The notes under the pieces are model-generated. The model did no database searches. It saw nothing but the letters and a program-made list of their open reading frames with translations, and had not been told where the DNA came from. A DNA stretch of 15,872 nt from Planctomycetota bacterium (GTDB taxonomy: Bacteria > Planctomycetota > Planctomycetia > Planctomycetales > Planctomycetaceae), in the NCBI GenBank assembly GCA_027622115.1, contig JAQBZS010000041.1:1-15872 (forward strand). The letters are read 5' to 3'. Of this stretch, positions 13,301 to 15,872 are shown piece by piece (position 1 is the first letter of the stretch; every line of letters starts with the position of its first letter). A program made the translations under genes and the position numbers.

Positions 13301-15872
13301 GCACGTCCGGGACCCGGCGATTGGAACGAATTGCTGTTCGATCAATACGCCAATGATCGCAATGTGCGAGTCATCACGGAAATCGAGAATGCTCAGGGGG
13401 AATCACCGGGTTCGAACTTCTTCCCCGGCATTGCCGAACACTTGGGCAGCCTGGCTCCGAACGAAAAGTCCGGCGACGAAACACGTCGTTTGGGTTTTGA
13501 AGTTCACGGATACATCAACGCCATCGACGACATCGACGTGTATTCGTTCAACGCGGACTCGGGCACGGAAGTCTGGTTCGACATCGATAAGACCGACTTC
13601 ACGTTGGATTCGGTGGTCGAACTGGTGGACGACGTCGGCAATGTGATTGCTCGATCGGTCAATTCGTTGGCAGAAAACGCGGACGGCCTGTTTACGCTGC
13701 CGCGAACCAACACGAATGGCGTGCAGGGGCTGTACAGCAACCCGGCGAAGATCCCGGACAACCATGTCAACACGTTGCAGAAAACTCCATACATTCTGCA
13801 TCCGGACCGCTACACGATTAACCCCAACGACGCGGGGATGCGAGTCGTCCTGCCGGGGCCGTTGGGCACGACCAACAAGTACTTCGTGCGTGTCCGCAGC
13901 AATAACAAGACGAATCTCACGTCAGTCACCGCCGGTGAAACCAGCGGGCGATATCAACTGCAATTGCGTTTGAGCGAACTTGATGAATTCGCCGGTCCCT
14001 CGGTGCTGTATTCCGACATCCGCTACGCAACCACGGGCATTCACGTTCGCGGCTTGCCGTTGCATTCACCGTTGTCCGGTGAAGGCAATGAGAGCACTGC
14101 GAGCAACGACACCCAAGCCACCGCGATCGATTTCGGCAATCTGCTCAACACGGATCAAGCCACTCTGGCCATTGCCGGCAGCCTGAATATCGGCACGGAC
14201 GTGGACTTCTTCCGCTTCGATGTTTCGTGGGATCAGGTCCAATCCGGTGACCGGTCGCTTGCGACGATGTTCGACGTGGACTATGCCGACGGTTTGGCTC
14301 GCGCCGACACGTACCTGGCGCTGTACGGGCCGCCGGCGCTGACCGTTCCTCCGACTCCACCTCGTCTGCTGTATGTGGCGAGCAATTCCAACGTCGCCGA
14401 AGACCGTCCCGGTGCGGGAGAAGGACTCGACGTCGACGACCTGACTCGCGGAACGGTCGGTGCGAAGGATCCCTTCCTGGGCGTGGTATCACTTGTTCCC
14501 GGCACGTATTTCGTGGCGATCTCTTCCAACGCACAAGTGCCCGATCAATCGCTGCAGCACTTGCTGCGCACGCCCGCGAATTCCACGGTGCGCTTGGAGC
14601 CGATTGATTCGGTGCTCCGCATCGTGGACGACCGCATCTTGTCGTCCAATCCACCCACGTCGGAACCGGCGTTGGTGAATCGCGGCACGGCATTGGAAGG
14701 CCGGATTCTGGACGTGAACAGTGCGGTGCCCTTCCATTTGGGCGATGTCGTGCTGTTCGTGGCGGATGATTACTTGATCGATGCGTCGCGAGTCCGCACG
14801 GTCGATCCGTTCACTGGGGCGATCGAAACCACGTTGGGTACGTTCGGCAACGAAACCGACGATATCGCCATTCGCCGCAACGGCACGATCCTGACTTACA
14901 CGGCATTCCAGCGCGATCCAGCGGTTGCGTTTCGTCAAACGGATGCGAACAGCGGAAACTTGTTGCAGTTGAGTCCTTTCGATGCCTCGCCCACGCCGTT
15001 GGGCGACGACGGCATCGTCACGTTCCAACTCGACAATTCCGTACCGCCGGCAGTCGTGCAAAGCAATATCTTCAACGGCACTGCGTTTGGTGACGGCATT
15101 CAATTCCGCGCGCTCACCGTGGACCGCTTCGGGCGGGGTGACGAGCGGATGTATATGATTGGTGAACGCGGTAACAACAACCAGCCGAACGGTCCGGACT
15201 ACTACGACAACATTCTGTACGAGGGCAACTTCACGAATGGTGCGGCGGTTGGTGCAATTCCGGATCGCACGGGCGATTTCCGGATCAACGGTGCCGGCAC
15301 GCAGATCGTGGAACGCGGCCAGGTGGATACGACACTGGACTCGGTTCCCGGCGCGTCGACGTTACTGACTACGGTCGACGCCACGGGCAATCCCACTCAA
15401 ATCCAAGACGGAAACCTGGTTGCGGTCGATGATGACAACGACCCCTTGACCGCCGCCGTCATCTTCGAAGTGGATTTAGGAATCGAATTCACGGTGAACG
15501 CCGGTGGAATTCGTGACGGCGAAGTCTTCACGTTCAATGACGGCACGACGGACTACGATTTCGAATTCGACACCGGCAAGGTCGTGAGCTTTTCGCAGGT
15601 CGCCACTGCGGATCTGATCGGCCAGACGGTTGCGATCACGGATGGGCTTGGTCGTACCCGAATCTTCCAGTTCCGGACCACGGGCGGTGTCGGTGCCAAC
15701 CGACCGGTGACATTCGTCGTGGGCGATACAGCAGCGCAACTGGCGACGGCGTTGACAACGGCAATCAACCTAGCAACCAGCGGCACTTACGACGTGACTG
15801 CGGCGCGAGTTGGGGCGCGCGTTTCGATCGAAATGGATACGCCCGCCGGCGATGTCGTCCACAGCTTGCAGG
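7160..15872 (+). CDS. Giant LEPR-XLL-type surface protein with embedded metallopeptidase, PPC and beta-helix domains, 3' end outside window
   Basis: ATG at 7160 follows an in-frame TAG at 7148-7150, so it is the first possible ATG. The frame stays open to the right edge: 2904 codons and no stop. Order: Arg/Lys-rich N-terminus with E-L-L-E-D-R-C-L-L-A (residues 40-49); Ig-like region with inserted modules (about 53-737); metallopeptidase (841-972) with HEIGHLLGIGHS at 931-942; PPC domain (973-1097); beta-helix region opening with V-F-V-D (about 1140) and carrying three P-G-[DN]-W-type blocks ending near residues 1305, 1775 and 2058; PPC-like domains near 2110-2274 and 2313-2460; a propeller-like region (about 2481-2694); and a further beta-rich module at the edge. 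The only cysteine I read is C46. Planctomycetes are known to carry proteins of this architecture, but their function is mostly unknown. Likely exported; a protease-bearing adhesin or matrix protein is inference. Confidence 0.93.
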   Translation, partial: MLLKSWIQSLTNPFLRKQVSRFRRRKDSRIKNAGRVAASELLEDRCLLATGPTLISVTPNGGAFFQDGSPVDVRNEAPRELTVKFTPGSDIDPATFGGIELIGSGQDGQFEVAWTTSDLGSDGAVELTFSAAIGGPSGNGIRVNFTASDHFDASGPNVNTFGRTITVDLNTNAANPTTAQQVVDVLNTDSGSSELLSVQITGGSATVPGDTDLSVDAVGKSVTLDNANHASATTTYNNGTDSVRVEYVSAAPGEIGSGITVEVSASNHGNASGPTVTYDGANRTLTVDLNTNALNPSTAQQLINAINNNAQIQTIINAAVISGDPTTDLTTVANFQDVVLGGASDVVITPGYVGIGSDSNLVTVRFAETLSDDLYRMNFYGFGTPATVTSDFGTSNAVTVTLTAKTAGRRGNRVGVLLKKVDLGPTGNPTVVVSGELITVTLNTNSSNRSDGQDFVTAINTSTAAAKLVTATLGGDGTTDITTPTVNNTSLLLAGGLGNQPIANTVSATTNGELFEDGLKDSSIDFELDLGAQIQAVVPTPVIRAYDLTVNDYTQFQEADLITVTIREKTVILEVDTDGVVFGTNTPLDLSTATDNDSAAGLLAGALSTALPQLVATPTANSIRLIHTTGSFEANVSFKLNNAGAASVAGAGLSQATRQIVVHFNDDDLKDDATSAEKLTFYQLIFTNDTVQNTDDNVVNPTTVDYDPVSDTAVLTFAADLHAVPGHYRLKVGTEENVVNQVPAALTPGTDPGSSFDVGGFLPEDLSVLPFAGIIVTSSIDPQPYGIQFPGEIEEPGHRDTPAERHYNTGEDSDDGVTEAFFNFRTDYGSDPAGNPQFNAITDEQKERVREIFDLYSYYLGINFVETNNLGMTIVNGDLRVLDPFAATGVGGTLGIASGGLTGMAIMDNAEPWTDDFGDIGGTSFFNVAMHEIGHLLGIGHSTELPSLTVNRGNTGNFLTLGTTLEPDFPGNHDIVHGQYLHRPEGRDIDMYRFEVPANKSGLFTAETIAERKLDASRLDTVLRLYKQIDANTYELISQNDDYFSSDSFISIDLSTGVYFIGVSSTGNESYDPNIEDTGFGGRTEGEYDLRLRFRPDVSNSIVDTTGVAFDGDHDGQPGGVYNFWFQTAAPSTGPSAGTPRTVFVDKAAAPGGDGTLATPFNEIDNAFDLNPLNPGNLNAAQPGDIVRILGNAGADGDINSLNDNLAYQVGIDRLTGQPLNDGSTMEVPQGVTVMIDQGSIFQLREARIGVGSSTAVLDRSRGSLQILGTPDGGSVRFTSYNDPNIGQDTNNDTLPAKPGDWGGIVFRTDLDRADGRFDFERQGIFLNYSAFADIRYGGGKINNIVLAPIHLIEAQPTLQFNTITLSADAAISADPNSFREITFSGTRYQMQDPFTADYDRVGPDIVGNTLIDNSINGLFIRVDTLPGNELERLRVPARFDDLDVVHVISQTIIIDGTAGGALSQHFENAAPISLVTLNPVAAPAGALGLAAGNNRYKIVFVDREGFETAPSAASGSITLTGVSGSDAVRLGNLPTVSGEFVARRLFRSVNGGAYTLFANINGTDTSYVDDGTTISVRTLANRFNVKPSMAGTTLTAELNLGGTGLPGGAYRYRVTAVDVNGFETEPSDPVGPRNLSGAPGQDAINITNIPNSPAGFVAKRLYRSFNGGQYELVVELLPTTATYFDAEPVIGGTPIQRQRPRLDARLRFDAGLIVKSDGARIEAANGSQFIAEGNEGRPIIMTSIQDDRYGLGGTFDTNFNGNQSTPAAGNWGGIYVGALSKASIDNALITFAGGITALGGTFGGFNPIEVHQGELRVANSVFETNADGTGGQGQADRQGRLFNSAATIFVRGSQPVILNNIFRDGQGPVISMNANSQVAAVKNDYGRTVGNLRGDIIDDYGDNQGPLIRLNLLENNTRNGMHIRGEVLTTETVWDDTDITHIVTDTIFVPDLHTYGGLRLESSGNESLVIKLSGGNAGFTVTGRPLDIDDRIGGSLQIAGASGGYPVVFTSLADDTVGAGFNPDGFPQNDTNGDGDFVLDPTNATIARPGPGDWNELLFDQYANDRNVRVITEIENAQGESPGSNFFPGIAEHLGSLAPNEKSGDETRRLGFEVHGYINAIDDIDVYSFNADSGTEVWFDIDKTDFTLDSVVELVDDVGNVIARSVNSLAENADGLFTLPRTNTNGVQGLYSNPAKIPDNHVNTLQKTPYILHPDRYTINPNDAGMRVVLPGPLGTTNKYFVRVRSNNKTNLTSVTAGETSGRYQLQLRLSELDEFAGPSVLYSDIRYATTGIHVRGLPLHSPLSGEGNESTASNDTQATAIDFGNLLNTDQATLAIAGSLNIGTDVDFFRFDVSWDQVQSGDRSLATMFDVDYADGLARADTYLALYGPPALTVPPTPPRLLYVASNSNVAEDRPGAGEGLDVDDLTRGTVGAKDPFLGVVSLVPGTYFVAISSNAQVPDQSLQHLLRTPANSTVRLEPIDSVLRIVDDRILSSNPPTSEPALVNRGTALEGRILDVNSAVPFHLGDVVLFVADDYLIDASRVRTVDPFTGAIETTLGTFGNETDDIAIRRNGTILTYTAFQRDPAVAFRQTDANSGNLLQLSPFDASPTPLGDDGIVTFQLDNSVPPAVVQSNIFNGTAFGDGIQFRALTVDRFGRGDERMYMIGERGNNNQPNGPDYYDNILYEGNFTNGAAVGAIPDRTGDFRINGAGTQIVERGQVDTTLDSVPGASTLLTTVDATGNPTQIQDGNLVAVDDDNDPLTAAVIFEVDLGIEFTVNAGGIRDGEVFTFNDGTTDYDFEFDTGKVVSFSQVATADLIGQTVAITDGLGRTRIFQFRTTGGVGANRPVTFVVGDTAAQLATALTTAINLATSGTYDVTAARVGARVSIEMDTPAGDVVHSLQ
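7559..7840 (+). repeat. Module III relative, gene 2 copy A
   Basis: Shows A-S-G-P-N-V, T-I-T-V-D-L-N-T-N-A-A-N-P-T-T-A-Q-Q-V-V-D and a closing T-D-L-S-V stretch. It is clearly paired with copy B at 7907-8194 and more distantly related to the full module at 8342-8659 (I-T-V-x-L-N-x-N ... A-Q-D-F). The K-K-x-D-L-G-P-T part is missing. Confidence 0.65.
7907..8194 (+). repeat. Module III relative, gene 2 copy B
   Basis: Shows A-S-G-P-T-V, R-T-L-T-V-D-L-N-T-N-A-L-N-P-S-T-A-Q-Q-L-I-N-A-I-N, T-D-L-T-T and V-L-G-G-A-S-D at the end. The stretch D-L-N-T-N-A-x-N-P-x-T-A-Q-Q is shared with copy A, so the two look like an internal duplication. Confidence 0.65.
8342..8659 (+). repeat. Module III in gene 2 (K-K-V-D-L-G-P-T ... 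L-A-G-G-L-G-N)
   Basis: Shows V-L-L-K-K-V-D-L-G-P-T, L-I-T-V-T-L-N-T-N, G-Q-D-F-V-T-A-I-N, K-L-V-T-A-T-L, T-T-D-I-T and L-L-L-A-G-G-L-G-N. It is the counterpart of 4606-4920 in gene 1. It lies between D-L-Y-R-M-N-F-Y-G-F-G and E-L-F-E-D-G-L-K-D, which I recall as nearly continuous in related planctomycete proteins. Confidence 0.8.
8815..9050 (+). repeat. Module V-like segment, first copy in gene 2
   Basis: Reads D-L-I-T-V-T-I-R-E, L-E-V-D-T-D-G-V, then A-G-L-L-A-G-A-L-S-T-A-L and S-I-R-L-I-H-T-T-G. The plan (a D-G-type beta hairpin, then an A-x-x-L-A-x-A-L helix, then a strand) is the same as at the right edge of the window. It interrupts the Ig-like region between V-V-P-T-P-V-I-R and the R-Q-I-V-V-H-F strand. 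Confidence 0.45.
9680..10075 (+). other. Embedded metzincin-like zinc metallopeptidase domain
   Basis: The zinc motif H-E-I-G-H-L-L-G-I-G-H-S is at residues 931-942 (9950-9985), with His931, His935 and His941 as expected zinc ligands and Glu932 as the general base. Upstream are a helix (E-Q-K-E-R-V-R-E-I-F-D-L-Y-S-Y-Y) and strands G-M-T-I-V-N-G-D-L-R and G-M-A-I-M-D, as in M10-type matrixin/serralysin enzymes. I find no clear Met-turn after His941 before the PPC domain. Active peptidase is likely from the complete ligand set, but substrate and activation are unknown; autoprocessing of this protein or cleavage of a neighbour are possibilities only. Confidence 0.8.
10076..10450 (+). other. PPC domain directly after the metallopeptidase
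   Basis: Begins near D-I-V-H-G-Q-Y-L and carries the hallmark D-I-D-M-Y-R-F-E-V (about 10121-10147), then L-D-T-V-L-R-L-Y, N-D-D-Y-F, G-V-Y-F-I-G-V-S and the final Y-D-L-R-L-R-F. PPC domains typically sit C-terminal to secreted peptidases, which is exactly the arrangement here. Confidence 0.8.
11594..11890 (+). repeat. Module IV copy 1 (V-D-R-E-G-F-E-T ... R-S-V-N-G-G-A-Y)
   Basis: About 99 residues: N-N-R-Y-K-I-V-F-V-D-R-E-G-F-E-T-A-P-S, then L-T-G-V-S-G-S-D-A-V, F-V-A-R-R-L-F-R-S-V-N-G-G-A-Y and T-S-Y-V-D-D. It is a beta-sandwich-like repeat paired with the next copy. Modules of this pattern (Y-x-Y-x-V-x-x-V-D ... G-E-T-x-P-S ... I-Y-R-S) are familiar from phage tail-associated proteins. 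Confidence 0.7.
11942..12240 (+). repeat. Module IV copy 2 (V-D-V-N-G-F-E-T ... R-S-F-N-G-G-Q-Y)
   Basis: Matches copy 1 step by step: Y-R-Y-R-V-T-A-V-D-V-N-G-F-E-T-E-P-S, L-S-G-A-P-G-Q-D-A-I, F-V-A-K-R-L-Y-R-S-F-N-G-G-Q-Y, T-Y-F-D-A-E. Both copies lie between I-I-I-D-G-T-A-G-G (about 11519-11545) and the second P-G-D-W-type block at 12263, so they appear to interrupt the beta-helix. Confidence 0.7.
13487..13981 (+). other. Second PPC-like domain in gene 2, with a long loop
   Basis: Starts at L-G-F-E-V-H-G-Y-I, with the hallmark D-D-I-D-V-Y-S-F-N-A-D, then D-S-V-V-E-L-V-D-D, and ends K-Y-F-V-R-V-R-S and G-R-Y-Q-L-Q-L-R-L. About 60 residues (roughly 13650-13850) lie in the middle where PPC domains are usually short. 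They match no other domain I know. Confidence 0.65.
14096..14540 (+). other. Third PPC-like domain in gene 2
   Basis: Starts with S-N-D-T-Q-A-T-A-I-D-F-G, has the hallmark T-D-V-D-F-F-R-F-D-V, then D-T-Y-L-A-L-Y, a loop of about 40 residues, and closes G-T-Y-F-V-A-I-S-S-N. The spacing to the previous PPC-like domain is about 40 residues. Confidence 0.7.
14600..15240 (+). other. Propeller-like region of unknown function in gene 2
   Basis: Steps such as V-L-F-V-A-D-D-Y-L, R-V-R-T-V-D-P-F-T-G-A-I-E-T, D-D-I-A-I-R-R-N-G-T-I and D-E-R-M-Y-M-I-G-E-R-G recall blades of a beta-propeller (a value, then 'T-V-D-P-x-T-G', then 'I-A-x-R-x-D-G'). I cannot count complete blades. A propeller role is a suggestion only. 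Confidence 0.4.
15470..15872 (+). repeat. Module V-like segment at the right edge
   Basis: Reads F-T-V-N-A-G-G-I-R-D-G-E-V-F-T-F-N-D-G-T, F-E-F-D-T-G, then I-T-D-G-L-G-R-T-R-I-F-Q-F and D-T-A-A-Q-L-A-T-A-L-T-T-A-I-N, with R-V-S-I-E-M near the end. The D-G-x-x-F-T-F / F-E-F-D / A-A-Q-L-A-x-A-I plan is common in repetitive surface and phage structural proteins. The window cuts the coding sequence here. Confidence 0.5.

Larger units (their letters stand above)
10577..13345 (+). other. Beta-helix region with three iterated P-G-D-W-type blocks
   Basis: Opens with T-V-F-V-D-K and D-G-T-L-A-T-P-F, the usual start of a parallel beta-helix domain, followed by P-G-D-I-V-R-I-L-G-N. Three blocks follow: 10828-11090 (ends P-G-D-W-G-G-I), 12263-12484 (ends A-G-N-W-G-G-I) and 13022-13339 (ends P-G-D-W-N-E-L). 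Each carries F-T-S or M-T-S and a D-T-N-type acidic loop before the Trp motif. A repeated V-H-V-I / T-H-I-V strand precedes the second and third blocks (11490, 12979). The third block has lost the G-G-I ending. Confidence 0.7.

Noticed and set aside
11924..13345. A 473-codon open frame on the minus strand, with similar long minus-strand frames at 10166-11239, 9116-10105 and 5992-7065
   Set aside because: They lie opposite the giant genes, give Arg/His/Asp-rich translations with no family resemblance, and are what GC-biased codon use on the plus strand produces antisense. The plus frame has clear domains throughout.
1..15872. tRNA, rRNA, CRISPR array, transposase or insertion-sequence ends
   Set aside because: None seen on either strand; virtually the whole window is coding sequence of the two giant genes.

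Overview
The window holds two very long, same-strand coding sequences and almost nothing else. Both encode giant secreted or surface proteins of a kind typical of Planctomycetota (a Pirellulaceae/Rhodopirellula-like organism is my best guess). The evidence is the N-terminal LEPR-XLL-type motif (E-L-L-E-D-R-C-L-L-A) of the second protein, the moderately high GC, the very large size, and the mixture of pre-peptidase C-terminal (PPC), PKD, fibronectin-III-like, CSLREA and right-handed beta-helix modules. The species call is inference from protein style; no rRNA or housekeeping gene is present.

Layout. Positions 1-6822 are the 3' part of a first giant gene, open to the left edge, with 2273 visible residues. 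It runs PPC-like domain, CSLREA-like entry, GG[AG]I-N-G beta-helix, CSLREA-type closing segment, PKD domain, six fibronectin-III-like repeats, an acidic linker, and a short hydrophobic plus basic C-terminus. Positions 6823-7159 are the only intergenic gap (337 bp). Positions 7160-15872 are the 5' part of a second giant gene, open to the right edge, with 2904 visible codons and no stop. It runs LEPR-XLL N-terminus, Ig-like region, an embedded HExxHxxGxxH metallopeptidase, a PPC domain, a beta-helix region with three iterated PGDWGGI-type blocks, two more PPC-like domains, and a propeller-like region.

The most notable signal is a layer of small modules placed inside these host domains. I see five families: (I) five copies of an 'R-x-x-N-G-T-T-A-x-S-H' module in gene 1; (II) one FCCH-like module in gene 1; (III) a 'V-x-x-K-K-x-D-L-G-P-T ... 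L-A-G-G-L-G-N' module shared by both genes, with two diverged relatives in gene 2; (IV) a tandem pair of 'V-D-x-x-G-F-E-T-x-P-S ... R-S-x-N-G-G-x-Y' repeats in gene 2; (V) a 'D-G-x-x-F-T-F ... A-A-Q-L-A-T-A-L' module in gene 2. Families I, II and IV resemble modules I know from phage tail and baseplate-like proteins. Several copies interrupt a host domain, and two neighbouring FN3-like repeats are interrupted at the equivalent place. This suggests that the giant proteins grow by in-frame insertion of small beta-rich cassettes.

How they work together: both proteins look like cysteine-poor, beta-rich exported adhesin or matrix proteins. Only the second carries a visible protease. They could be co-deployed at the cell surface, but the 337-bp gap gives no proof of co-transcription. 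No tRNA, rRNA, IS element, CRISPR array or clear terminator was seen.
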